In this document: positions 15,620 to 24,662 of the stretch, piece by piece
Layout: the number at the start of each line of letters is the position of its first letter
Numbering within the stretch: the first letter of the stretch is position 1
DNA from: Symbiodinium natans
Taxonomy: Eukaryota > Sar > Dinophyceae > Suessiales > Symbiodiniaceae
Direction: 5' to 3'
Length of the DNA stretch: 41,698 nucleotides
NCBI GenBank assembly: GCA_905221605.1
Contig: CAJNDS010000491.1
Coordinates: 904,977-946,674 of the forward strand
Made by a program: the position numbers and the translations under genes
The notes under the pieces: model-generated
What the model was told of the DNA's origin: nothing
The model's input: only the letters and a program-made list of their open reading frames with translations
The model's database searches: none

Positions 15620-18600
15620 ATGACTGATTGCATTCACCATGACTGGAAAGTGTTTTGTGACAGTCTTTCGAAACATTCCGCATGTGCTATCAACACGTTG
15701 TCGCAAACTCGCACCGAAACTAGCACGTGTGATTTCGAGACTACAAACACCGTAGTTGCCTGCTGCGCCATCGCGGCAGTCCACTGCTCGCCGAACATGG
15801 AGCGAACCACCGCTGGCATCGTTGCACCAACGGAGGTGCTTTTCAGCTGGTGGGCACGCCGTCTCACTGAGACCGCTCTTTGTTCGGAATATCGGACCAT
15901 GGCAGCACTGGAGGACGGCGAGCACGCCGTGAACGAGTTTTACAAATATGTGCCGCGTCCTGTACTTTGTGAATTTGCCTTCAAGAACCCCGCGGAATGC
16001 GGGAATGTGGCAAAAGTCGGCTTACTTAGTGATCAAGGCCTTGCCATGCTCCAGCCCGAACACATTCGTGGCCGCTTGCGCTCATTGATCATCGTTGCTG
16101 ACTCGTCTACCACTTTCCTGACTGAGGGGAACTACAAGACCGATTTGCTCGCCGACATCACTGTCAACCGCACCAATGTGTTTCCCGACTTTCAAGGAGT
16201 CGAGTACATCCCGTCATGGGGGTCGAATCTCACGCGGCTGGTACAGCTCGCCGTTGACAAGATCAACATGTGGGAGAGGGCTGGTGCAATCGACAAGACC
16301 TTGTCAGTGGATGTGATGATCGTCTGGAACGCAAATGAACTTGTGGGCGAAAAGGGGCTGTTCTTGGATCCGAACTATAAACCTTCAACTGAGCATTGGA
16401 GGGGAAAGCCGCATGTCGCGCAAGGACAGTGGAGCTTCATAGGCCCCAAAATTCTGCGTGAGTTGCACAAGCTCAAGGAACTCCAGAAGCGCCCCCACGT
16501 TGGTACCGTCCTCCTCACCTCTGCGACGGACCACAAGGCCTACTTTCTCCCGAGAGAGTGGGGCACTTTGATGGAGGAGATCCTTGACTATGCCGCCCAG
16601 ATTGGGCTGGCCGTGAAAAACTTCAATGTGCCTGCAACCCAAATCAGGAAGTACGACTCATATCACTTCCTTGAGGACACCAATCATCGACGGCAACTGC
16701 TTCGGTGGATTGGAGCCACGGCTCGAATCATGGTGCTGCGCCATCAATGCTCGTTTTTCCGCACTGAGGACCTGGATCGCACACTGGTGAATTACCAGCA
16801 CGTCCCGCGACCGAATGCTCGGTTCGCCGTGGGCGCGCAGATTGACGACCAGATCTTCAAGAGGCTGCAGAGGACGAGGGCAAGAGAGGTCTACCAGCCA
16901 CTGGTCGAGGCCGATCCGTGGGACGACGTCTATTTTGATGGCCCGGCGGAGAGCTTCCCATCTGGGGCACCAATCCGCCTGCAGGACCGCGAGTTCCCCA
17001 ACATGGTCCGATTGGAAAGCGGCGAATACGTCCCAAGGTCTCAATTCGAGGCTAGCCAGCAAGAAGCAGTCGACAACGCCCCCCGCCCTGGGGAGGCCGT
17101 CATCGCTGCATCGCGGGCTGCAACAAACCGGGACCCTGAGGCAACCAAGCAACGTTTGCTTGGGCGCGGCGAGGTGTTCGACAAAGCATCGTCTGCATCT
17201 TCTTCAGCCGCAGCCGCAGAGATTGGGCCATCACAGCCGAAGAAGGCGAAGACCAGTGGAAGCGGCGACGAAGTTATCCCCACAGGATACCTCAGGGTGT
17301 CCGATGACTTCCAGCTCGTCGACATGTTGGGCCTCGACTGGGACACGATCGCACAACGCCCATCCGATGATGAGGCCGACTGGGTGATCCTGTCCCCTGA
17401 GGATCTCCCCAATTTTTCCACTGTGCCAATTCCGCGTGGGACTCGGAATTATGTGACCGGGGTCGTTAGAGGCAAAATCTGCGACGACATGCACGACTCG
17501 GAGCTTTGGTGTCGGACCCGTGATGTTCTCGATCGTGTGAACTATGATTGCGGCACCAGCTACGGTCTTGGCATCTTGTTGTCCATGGTGAAGAACGACA
17601 ACAAGGGTCGCTTTGAGCTCAAGGCCGACAGAAACCATCAACTCGCCGACTACTATGGTCTGGCCGGATACCCTGTGCTTATACGGGCTAGGCAGGGGCA
17701 TTCAAAAGGTTTGATGGAGACTGCGTCCGACGAGCAAATTTGCGACTGCTGGCTGTCGTGTATCCCGAAGAATGAGATGAGTGACCACGACGCCACCTTT
17801 GAAGGTAGGCCGGTCCTTTGCTGGGAAGAGACTCCCAAACGTCTCTACCACAGAACATTCAAGGACCGCGCCTTCAAGATTGTGCAATCAGCCTTCTACC
17901 CCGGCTACCGAACAGCCAACGCCCATGTGTATTTTTCTGATCGCGAAGTCGGACATCACGAAAATCGTGCTGGTGTACGTGCCGATCGACCTTTCGAGCT
18001 TGTGGTTGACACACGTGAGGCTCTCCGACTTGGCGTGGGGCTCTTTTACTCCAGATCAGAAGGTGTGCTCTCCAGTCAGTCGGTCCCTGGCAGCTGCGTG
18101 CTGTATATACGGGACACGGCGTCTGACACCGTCATCTGGAGCAGAGTCGAGGAAACTGATGCCCCTCAATCTGAGGAGGCCGGTTTTACTCTTCCCGCCG
18201 GTGGAGACGAACCACAAGATACCGTGGAGGTCATCTACGAGCTCGAGGACGAGGAGCCTGAAGACGTTGCGATCAAGCCAATCATCAAGGTCGAGCTCCC
18301 AGTTGCGGCGGATGCTTTGGGTACAGACGAAGATGTTCCCGAAGGCCCGAGGGTGACGTTCAACACCGACATTGACATCCAGGAGATTTCGCCTACTAGG
18401 TCGACTGCTGGATATATCGAGATCGTCGCTGGTGACGATGCAGATGTTGGTGCAGCATCCTCTGGTCAAGCGGCTGGTACTCAGCGCGCCGGGAGCCTGA
18501 CCCGCATCCAGTGCGATCATTGCGGCAACCTGCGTTTGGAAGGGCAGCATCGTTGCTTCCATTGTGGCTGCTTCTTGACCAAAGGAAGCAGGCAGTCAAC

Positions 18601-19543
18601 GTTCCGCATGTTTATGAGCCGCAAGCGCAACGACGTCCTCGACCAGATCGCCCAGGAAACTGGCTACCGGCTCTGGCAGCTGACGGCTGACCAGGTACGC
18701 CGGGGCTCAGGGCAGCACGACAACCGCGGCGCTCAGTCTGTCGATGGAAAGGCTATTGCTCAAGCAAAGCAAAGCCTTAAGCACTTCCGCGGCCAAGGAC
18801 ACTCTGGCATGCTCGACAAGTTCGATTCTGACCACAACTATGCCATTTACGCGGTCCGAAATGGATGGACACGCCGGTTGTTGTCAATTCAGGAGTGCGT
18901 TGCTTTCGCTTATCTCCCGAATCCTGGCCGCAATCGTGAACAGAGAGCATTGGGTTACGGATCGAGCCGTCGTTTGGAAGCAAGCCAAGTGGACCACACG
19001 GCACTTTGCCGCATGGTGTACTTCGACAAGCCCGCCGGTGATCTCATCCAGGCCGGATTATTGTCGAATGACCAGGAGGAGCCCATCGGTTTTGCCTGGC
19101 TTGGTAGCTTCTATGGTGTTGAGGATTTCTCTCGCGTCGCCTTCTTTACGAGGGGGGTGAGCCATATCCTTACCTTCTGCGAAGGCACCATTGAGCTCCC
19201 ACATGCGACTGAGGCCGGCGACATCAAGGTCTTCCTGAAGGCGGTGGTTCGTGACAACCATTCCGCAGCGAGAACATTGGTTGGCCAGATGAAAGATGAC
19301 GCCGAGGCCTCACGTGCAGCACAAAGGCTCGCGGATGAACGTCGTGCCCGGCAGCAGGAGCGCAACGCCCCTCGCCATGAGGAGGCCGATGTATGGTCGT
19401 CCTCAACGTGGGGCTGGTCTGACCACGGAACTTGGTGGTCGGGAGACTGGCGCTCTGAGAATCGATGGCCTGAAAGTGACTGGAGCAGCTGGCAGCAAGA
19501 TCGCCACACTCCATGGCGCTATGATCATAGCCGCAGGTGGTAA
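15620..19543 (+). CDS. ORF4: SGNH-hydrolase-like, KptA-like and zinc-ribbon protein of the retroelement
   Basis: This 1307-residue frame lies inside the element, after Pol, where some copia elements carry an envelope-like gene. I see no strong membrane segments or signal peptide, so an envelope role is unlikely. Residues about 155-375 look like an SGNH hydrolase. Residues about 490-600 are a low-complexity Ala/Ser linker. Residues about 607-830 resemble KptA/Tpt1 RNA 2'-phosphotransferase. Residues about 845-960 are acidic. Cys965, 968, 979 and 982 form a zinc ribbon. Residues about 990-1210 are an unassigned folded region. Residues about 1222-1250 are a charged helix, and the tail (1258-1307) is rich in Trp, Ser, Asp and Arg. 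The ATG at 15620 is the first in frame after the Pol stop, but the frame is open back to 15530. It ends with TAA. Confidence 0.85.
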   Translation: MTDCIHHDWKVFCDSLSKHSACAINTLSQTRTETSTCDFETTNTVVACCAIAAVHCSPNMERTTAGIVAPTEVLFSWWARRLTETALCSEYRTMAALEDGEHAVNEFYKYVPRPVLCEFAFKNPAECGNVAKVGLLSDQGLAMLQPEHIRGRLRSLIIVADSSTTFLTEGNYKTDLLADITVNRTNVFPDFQGVEYIPSWGSNLTRLVQLAVDKINMWERAGAIDKTLSVDVMIVWNANELVGEKGLFLDPNYKPSTEHWRGKPHVAQGQWSFIGPKILRELHKLKELQKRPHVGTVLLTSATDHKAYFLPREWGTLMEEILDYAAQIGLAVKNFNVPATQIRKYDSYHFLEDTNHRRQLLRWIGATARIMVLRHQCSFFRTEDLDRTLVNYQHVPRPNARFAVGAQIDDQIFKRLQRTRAREVYQPLVEADPWDDVYFDGPAESFPSGAPIRLQDREFPNMVRLESGEYVPRSQFEASQQEAVDNAPRPGEAVIAASRAATNRDPEATKQRLLGRGEVFDKASSASSSAAAAEIGPSQPKKAKTSGSGDEVIPTGYLRVSDDFQLVDMLGLDWDTIAQRPSDDEADWVILSPEDLPNFSTVPIPRGTRNYVTGVVRGKICDDMHDSELWCRTRDVLDRVNYDCGTSYGLGILLSMVKNDNKGRFELKADRNHQLADYYGLAGYPVLIRARQGHSKGLMETASDEQICDCWLSCIPKNEMSDHDATFEGRPVLCWEETPKRLYHRTFKDRAFKIVQSAFYPGYRTANAHVYFSDREVGHHENRAGVRADRPFELVVDTREALRLGVGLFYSRSEGVLSSQSVPGSCVLYIRDTASDTVIWSRVEETDAPQSEEAGFTLPAGGDEPQDTVEVIYELEDEEPEDVAIKPIIKVELPVAADALGTDEDVPEGPRVTFNTDIDIQEISPTRSTAGYIEIVAGDDADVGAASSGQAAGTQRAGSLTRIQCDHCGNLRLEGQHRCFHCGCFLTKGSRQSTFRMFMSRKRNDVLDQIAQETGYRLWQLTADQVRRGSGQHDNRGAQSVDGKAIAQAKQSLKHFRGQGHSGMLDKFDSDHNYAIYAVRNGWTRRLLSIQECVAFAYLPNPGRNREQRALGYGSSRRLEASQVDHTALCRMVYFDKPAGDLIQAGLLSNDQEEPIGFAWLGSFYGVEDFSRVAFFTRGVSHILTFCEGTIELPHATEAGDIKVFLKAVVRDNHSAARTLVGQMKDDAEASRAAQRLADERRARQQERNAPRHEEADVWSSSTWGWSDHGTWWSGDWRSENRWPESDWSSWQQDRHTPWRYDHSRRW
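16082..16744 (+). other. SGNH/GDSL hydrolase-like domain in ORF4
   Basis: The four SGNH blocks can be traced: IIVADSSTTF (block I, Ser162 or Ser163 in the GDS position), PSWGSNLTRL (block II Gly201), MIVWNANELVG (block III, Asn239) and YDSYHF (block V Asp-X-X-His, Asp346 and His349). In this family the Ser and His are catalytic and Gly and Asn form the oxyanion hole. Substrates are ester bonds in lipids, sugars or peptidoglycan. ADSS in place of GDS is a departure, so activity is uncertain. Confidence 0.5.
17438..18109 (+). other. KptA/Tpt1-like RNA 2'-phosphotransferase domain in ORF4
   Basis: NDNKGRFEL (659-667) and VLIRARQGHS (686-695) closely resemble the family motifs nDKgRFeL and IRANQGHS. 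LYHRT (742-746) matches the LYHGT motif. ANAHVYFSD, FELVVD and GVGLFYSRSEGVLSS then follow in family order (HVH, vlI.vD, G..Fy.S.NGVlLt). Tpt1 removes the 2'-phosphate left by tRNA ligation, using NAD+. The N-terminal Leu-Arg-His motif with two catalytic residues is not evident; GVVRG at 614-618 is in about the right place but lacks the His. Catalysis may therefore be altered or limited to RNA binding or ADP-ribosylation-like chemistry. Confidence 0.65.
18512..18571 (+). other. Zinc ribbon in ORF4
   Basis: CDHC (965-968) and CFHCGC (979-984) are separated by ten residues and form a C-X2-C...C-X2-C zinc ribbon. Such ribbons commonly bind nucleic acid or protein partners. Confidence 0.7.
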
Positions 19544-19865
19544 TTTTCCACATTTTGCGTTTGCACAACACGTTTGCCATCGCCATGTTTTCCTCTTTTG
19601 CGGCACGCGTTGTGTTTTGCAGTGTTTGCTCATACCGTGTCTGTATCCCCGCCGACGTTCCAGCAAACGGAACCAAACAAAGAATACGCCGCCTCTTAGG
19701 GCTGGCCGGAATATTTTTGAAGTCGGTGCGCGGTGATCGGCGGTGTGTTTTCGGAATTCACACCTCGGGCTACAGTGCTCTGAACATGCAGTAGAAAAGG
19801 CAATGCGGCACAAACTGTGTTCGCCGTGGCTTCGTTGACAGCGCCTCAGCATTTCACGCTTCGAC
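19544..19865 (+). other. 3' untranslated region of the retroelement
   Basis: No reading frame of note lies between the ORF4 stop and the polypurine tract. The sequence is non-repetitive and of about average composition. It may carry packaging or polyadenylation signals, but I recognise none. Confidence 0.6.
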
Positions 19866-19873
19866 GAGGGGGG
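19866..19873 (+). promoter_or_regulatory. Polypurine tract
   Basis: GAGGGGGG directly abuts the 3' LTR, the required place for the plus-strand primer of reverse transcription. Confidence 0.8.
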
Positions 19874-20017
19874 TGTATTTTATATTCGGACCTCCTTGCC
19901 ACTTTTGCCTTCATGTATGTTGCACCTATCGCACTCAAGCCCTCTGAGACAAAAAGGTAGAAGTGCGCCTGTGTTTCATGGCTTAACGGATTGCATTGGT
20001 GGATTTCCCAAACTATA
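19874..20017 (+). repeat. 3' LTR (144 bp)
   Basis: It is identical to 6388-6531 over the full 144 bp by direct reading. It is followed by GTTCG, the second copy of the target-site duplication. Confidence 0.95.
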
Positions 20018-20022
20018 GTTCG
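20018..20022 (+). other. Target-site duplication, right copy
   Basis: GTTCG matches 6383-6387. The reconstructed empty site lies in G-rich sequence (CTCGGGG-GTTCG-GGGGGTTTTGGGGG). Confidence 0.9.
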
Positions 20023-21181
20023 GGGGGTTTTGGGGGCGTCCAACTCCTGACACAGACAAACCTAAACCTTGACAAGCCCTGCACGCCCTATAAATATACC
20101 GAAACCCTTAATTAACCCCCAGCCTTCCATCCCCACTCCTATTTCCATTCGGAGCACCTCCAAATCTTCGGGTTTAGGGCTTAGGGTTGAGGGTTTAGGG
20201 TTTAGGGTTTAGGGTCCAGAAGCCACACGCGGAACGCCGGAGGAGCGCCGCAGTTCGCCGTATTGTCTCTCCTCTCCTGACTTGTCGGTCTGTCGACAGA
20301 GGACCCAAAGAGCCCAGTACTTCTCAAATAAGCAATAGACCTCATAATTCAGGATACCTTACATCATTTTCCGGACCTCTTTGGTAATTTAAGGCATGTT
20401 CCTTAATTCAGGGTTTAGGGTCAAGGGTTTAAGGTTTAGGGTTTCGGGTTTAGGGTTTAGGGTTTAGAGGTATTGGGCTCCCTCAGGAGCCGTGGATGCG
20501 TAGAGTCGTGAGCCAAGCAGCCGGCCCGAGCAGGCCAAGCGAGACCTTTCTTGCAGTTCAGCTGCGCGGCGTTGCCAACTCAACCCTAGACCCTAAACCC
20601 TAAACCCGAAGAAACCCTAAACCCTAAACCCTAAACCCTAATCCCTAAACCCTAAACCCAAAGAAAACCCCTGTGCGCAGAACCCTGCAATTCGCAACAA
20701 CCCCGCCGTTCCCTTCGGCCGAAGAAGGTCCAGCGTGTTTTGGGGGACCGTCCTGCTTGGTCTAGGACCCAGAGTAGCCCCTTATTCCCTTTAGGGTTTA
20801 GGGTTTAGGGTTTAGGGTTTAGGGTTTAGGGTTTAGGGTTTAGGGTTTAGGGTTTAGGGTTTAGGGTTGGTTTAGGGTTTAGGGTCCCAAAAAGGGTACT
20901 CTTTTTGTTTTTCTTAGGTTTCTCCTGGATCTGGTGGTTGTGACGCCCCTGCAAGTCGTTTTGGGGTTTAGGGTTTACAGGGTTTAGGGCTTAGGGCTTA
21001 GGGTTTAGGGTTTAGGGTTTAGGGTTTAGGGTTTAGGGTTTAGGGTTTAGGACGTACTCTTCATATTTCAGTACCCCGAGTCATAATCCTTATAAAGCCA
21101 CGGAAGAAATCTAATGTTGCATGGGGCCCCTAAACCCTAAACCCGAAACCCTAAACCCGAAACCCGAAACACTAAACCCTT
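20023..21181. repeat. Telomere-type arrays and dispersed repeat fragments
   Basis: No gene is seen. G-rich arrays lie at 20170-20215, 20410-20468, 20790-20886 and 20963-21051, and C-rich arrays at 20582-20660 and 21129-21181. Segments at 20270-20300 and 20535-20570 are diverged copies of the repeat at 4728-4818. The C-rich array at 20582 and the G-rich array at 20790 form a pair. The roughly 130-bp spacer keeps one frame open throughout (about 42 codons, including VPFGRRRSSVFWGTVLLGLG), but matches no family I know. Confidence 0.7.
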
Positions 21182-21679
21182 AGGGGAATGTCTCGATGTG
21201 GCCTGGCTCCGGGTTTGCTTATGAGTCGTACCGCACTCTTGAAAGGGAGACTGAGGTCGCTCAGTCCCGTGCGTGGTGGAGGCTCCCGCAAGTCTCCCTT
21301 GATAGCCCGGCGGTACCCTTGTTGCCCTTTTCTAGTTGGCTCAGGGTTTCCTATAAGAATGCAGTAGCCAACCCGACCCCAAAAAGGGTGCTCTGTTTCA
21401 GTAGAATGTGGTTATTTTTGAGGGTTGGGGGTTTCCCTTTTACGTCCCCGAAAAACCCAATAAGGGCACCCTTCGTGTTCCATACTCCTGGGTCTCGTTA
21501 ACTCTCCGAATCCTTCAGAAACGCTTGGGAGCCCAGTGGTATCCTTTTGCCCCTCTGGTGCGGCACTCCAGGCTCATTGAAAAAGCCAGCAACCCATTTA
21601 GGAAAAGTGTGGGGGGGGGGGGGGTGGGGGGCCGGGGGGCACCATGTTTCTACCCCCTAAACCTCAAATCTTAGCCCTT
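21182..21679. repeat. Repeat-derived DNA with a diverged MITE family C copy
   Basis: GATAGCCCGGCGGTACCC from 21301 and GTAGCCAACCCGACCCC downstream match the element at 23790-23901. A further echo lies at 21531-21600. A G-run of about 20 bases is at 21611-21630. Frames of 88-101 codons cross the repeats and are not credible. Confidence 0.5.
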
Positions 21680-21927
21680 GAACCCTAAACCCTAAACCCT
21701 AAACCCTAAACCCTAAACCCTAAACCCTAAACCCTGTTCCTGGGCTGCCAAGCAAGAAAGCCCTTGGGAGGAGATCTGCTCTGTGCCTTGGAAGGTGACT
21801 GCCGATCGCCCCCCGAGGCCTAAGGTCTTCAAGAACTTCCTTGAGCTCGGCCTTTTCCGGAGAGAGAAAAAAGCTTGTTTAGGGTTTTTTTTGGGGTTTT
21901 TAGGGTTTAGGGTTTTGGGTTTAGGGG
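21680..21927. repeat. Telomere-type pair enclosing a coding-like segment
   Basis: Eight CCCTAAA units (21680-21735) and G-rich TTTAGGG-type sequence (21878-21927) enclose about 140 bp. One frame is open across the whole spacer and reads like protein, with PWEEICSVPWKVTADRPPRP and KVFKNFLELGLFRREKKACL. No family is recognised. The ends of the frame run into the telomere repeats. Confidence 0.6.
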
Positions 21928-22021
21928 GTGTATATGGTGCAGGCTTTTCTGTAGATTTCGGGGGGGGGGGGGGGGGGGGGCGCTCTACCGCGTGCTTGCG
22001 CAGCTTGGTCGCCCCAGCCCC

Positions 22022-22450
22022 CCCTAAACCCTAAACCGTAAACCCTGGACCCTGAACCCTGAACCCAACCACAATCCCTAAACCAGTATTGAGCCACAAC
22101 ACACAACATGCCACAAGCTCCGACTTTGTGCAACTCATCGGGGTTCCAAAGGTTTCCTACCTCCACCTCTTGACCCCAAACCCTAAACCCTAAGCCTAAA
22201 CCCTAAACCCTAAACCCCAAACCCTAAACCCTAAACCCTAACATGTTACTACCCAGGTGGGAGGGCTGATCCTCGCCCTTCACGCAGCCCCATGCCGGCA
22301 GTTGGTTTCAGGGTTTAGGGTTCAGGGTTTAGGTTTCAGGGTTTAGGGTTTAGGGTTTAGGGTTCAGGGTTTAGGGTTTAGGGTTTAGGGTTTAGGGTTC
22401 AGGGTTTAGGTTTCAGGGTTCAGGGTTCAGGGTTCCGGGCTCAGAGGTTT
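22022..22450. repeat. Telomere-type arrays with a short open spacer
   Basis: C-rich arrays lie at 22022-22070 and 22173-22241, and a G-rich array with TTCAGGG variants at 22308-22450. The 66-bp spacer at 22242-22307 is open in one frame (GGLILALHAAPCRQLVSG). A run of about 21 G residues lies at 21960-21980. Confidence 0.7.
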
Positions 22451-23149
22451 AGGGTTGGCAGGGGTTTGGGCTTTGGGCTTTGGTTGCCCTATATCAAAGT
22501 TCGGCCTGGATCTGCAAAATGTACAAACTGCTGCCTACGTTGCGGTTGGGTTCCGGGTTTTGAGGTCTAGGATTAAGGGTGTAGGGTTTAGGGTTTAGGC
22601 GGGTTCCGGGTTTCGGGCTCAGATCAGCACCAACTCAACCCGCTGTTTTGGGGCTGCAGGTATTGATTTCGGATGCTTTCGCTACCCTTTTCCCAAAACC
22701 CTAAACCCGACAACGCCTAAAGGGCGGTTTCTGTCTGTCTGTGTGTGTGTGTGTGTGCTTGTTTGTGTTTATTCGTTTGTTAGAGACTGTTCGATACATA
22801 CTGTCAGCGGTTCTTCCAAGCTTGTTATCTCGACTGCATACGAAAATGCTGAAGCAGGACAAAGAGAACGGTGAAGGCACTTGGGATTTCTTTGGCCGCC
22901 ACTGTCTTGGGAAAAGGCCCCTTAATGAAAGGACGTCTGCAGATCTAAGCAACACCCCAAACCCCAAACCAAAAACCCCAAACCCTAAACCCTAAACCCT
23001 AAACCCAGCGCCGCCCTCATAAGTAGCGGTTGGCTTAGTGGTTCTTGGTTTCATTCCGTTGCCTGTCGTCACTTCCCAAGTGAAAAAACTGGCTGGCTCT
23101 TCGTAGGGAGTCAGGGAATGAGGTATACCTATATCATCCTATCCCTAAA
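22451..23149. other. Mixed low-copy DNA without a gene
   Basis: Degenerate telomere-like sequence is followed by a (TG)n run at 22740-22757 and a non-repetitive stretch to about 22955. An open frame of 84 codons begins inside the (TG)n run, and its middle (LLSRLHTKMLKQDKENGEGT) is protein-like. I cannot assign it and do not call a gene. Confidence 0.4.
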
Positions 23150-23480
23150 CCTTGAACCCTTAACCCCAAACCCTAAACCCTAACTCCAAACCTTAGTTCC
23201 CTCTTTCCCTACTATGAACCAGCGAGCGGGGAAATATGTCTCAGGACCTCTTGCTCTCCTTGGGCTTTACCAAGACAGCCTGGCTTGTTCCTACTTGGCT
23301 GAGGGTTTCGGGTTTAGGGTTTGGGGTTTGGGGGTTAGGGTTTGGGGTTCAGGGTTTAGGGTTTGGGGGTTAGGGTTTTATCGTTTGGAGTTTGGGGTTT
23401 GGGGGTTTGGGGTTTATGGTTTGGGTTCTTGGGTTTTGGGGTTTTAGGGTTTGGGGTTTTGGGTTTCGGTGTTTAGGGTT
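23150..23480. repeat. Telomere-type pair enclosing a short open segment
   Basis: Degenerate CCCTAAA units (23150-23195) and G-rich TTTGGGG/TTTAGGG units (23303-23480) flank about 108 bp. An ATG at 23214 opens a frame of about 30 protein-like codons before entering the G-rich array. Confidence 0.5.
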
Positions 23481-23789
23481 CTTACTTTAAATGCTTAGGC
23501 ATGACTAGAAATAGTCTGACTTGCCACTCCGAACCCGAATTTGTGCTAAGCCTGCAGTAGTCATGCTTAAGAGTCATTTTTAACCTGGTCGGCGAAGGAT
23601 GACATGTTCCATGGGATTGCACTTCACCTTTTCTAGGGGGTCGGGCCAATGGTTTAGGCTTCAGAAGGCCTATGCCAGTATGCCCTAAACCCTAAACCCT
23701 GAAGCCCTCTTCCTGTTCGAAGCTCTGGTCCTCTTCCACAGACCCCCACAGACAGGAAGCTCAAGTCAACTGAAGCAGGCCGTTGTAAT
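23481..23789. other. Non-repetitive stretch, nothing recognised
   Basis: It contains a short C-rich telomere-type block near 23682-23700. There is no open frame of note on either strand. Confidence 0.4.
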
Positions 23790-23901
23790 CTTGGTAGCCC
23801 GGTGGTACCTTTTTCCCCTTTACTAGTTCAAGGTTCCATTATTGAGTAGCCAACCCCCCAACAGGGTATTCTTACTACAAAATAGTCACTGGGTTACCAA
23901 G
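23790..23901. repeat. MITE-like element, family C, copy 1
   Basis: The left end CTTGGTAGCCCGGTGG and right end CACTGGGTTACCAAG form imperfect terminal inverted repeats of about 15 bp around a 112-bp unit. Related copies lie at 29160-29262 (ACTTGGTGGCCC to GGACTACCAAGT) and, decayed, from 21301. No coding capacity is present. Confidence 0.55.
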
Positions 23902-24437
23902 TAATACAAGCCCTCCCAAAACCCCTACCCGAAAGTAGGAGGCTTGGGCTAAACAACATCTCCACTCTGCAGGTTCTCTGGGGATATACTGGAGTTGGGC
24001 AGTTGGGCGCGGGTTGTCTGGGGGTTTGTGGTGTCGGGCAATCGTCCTCCCCCATTTCGTCACTATGATGGCTTTCGATCTGTCTGAGGGTTTGGGGTTT
24101 GGGGTTTAGGGCTTAAAGCTCCAAACCTTGAACCCCCAAACCCCAGACGTTCCTAAACTGCCCATGCACCTCCAAGTACAAACCCGGAACCCCAACCATT
24201 CAACACAAGACCCTCAACCTCAAACTCTCAAACCCAAGCCCCTTCTTACAAGCCCTCCTTGACTTAGTAAGTCTACTAGACACCCTAGCATCGTCCCCAA
24301 AACCCATCTTACGAACCCAACTTACTAAGCCAAAGGGGCGCTTCTCCAAGCTGGCCGGTGCCAGGTGCGCCTTAGATGCCGTCTCGAACATGCACAAGCA
24401 TCATTGGGCACTGGGGCACCTGGGATTGACTAAAAAT
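23902..24437. other. Degenerate telomere-like and unassigned DNA
   Basis: CCCAAAC/CCTCAAAC-type sequence is interspersed with single-copy-looking DNA. Reverse-strand frames of about 62-65 codons (near 23875-24063 and 24200-24397) have ordinary composition but no recognisable motif. Confidence 0.35.
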
Positions 24438-24537
24438 GGGGTGGTTGTTAAAATTATGATCTCTTTTGGGGTACGGTACCAGGTGCCGTATTCTGATAGG
24501 GATCCAAAAAAGGGACCATCATCTTGACAACCACCCA
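24438..24537. repeat. 100-bp foldback element
   Basis: The left arm GGGTGGTTGTTAAAATTATG and the right arm, whose reverse complement begins GGGTGGTTGTCAAGATGATG, are imperfect inverted repeats of about 35 bp each around a central GTACGGTACC palindrome. Confidence 0.65.
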
Positions 24538-24603
24538 AAATACACCCGCAGGACAGCCAGGTTTCAGGGAGTGATCCTCAGTCCTTGAACCCCTAGAAAA
24601 CAC

Positions 24604-24662
24604 TTAGGGTTTAGGGTTTAGGGTTTAGGGTTCAGGGTTTAGGGTTTAGGGTTTAGGGTTTT
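24604..24662 (+). repeat. Telomere-type array, G-rich strand
   Basis: Eight TTTAGGG-type units, one of them TTCAGGG. Confidence 0.85.

Larger units (their letters stand above)
6388..20017 (+). mobile_element. Complete Ty1/copia-type LTR retrotransposon with accessory domains
   Basis: The 13,630-bp element is bounded by identical 144-bp LTRs and a 5-bp target-site duplication. The order gag, protease, integrase, RT, RNase H is the copia order (integrase before RT). It is far longer than usual copia elements (about 5-10 kb). The excess lies in a C-terminal extension of Pol and a 3.9-kb frame downstream of it. Identical LTRs mean a recent insertion. The reading frames change twice in the -1 direction and are interrupted once by an in-frame TAG. 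No other lesion is seen, so the copy may be functional if these are recoding sites. Confidence 0.95.

Noticed and set aside
15620-19543. ORF4 as an envelope glycoprotein
   Set aside because: There is no signal peptide or clear transmembrane helix, and the internal domains look enzymatic.
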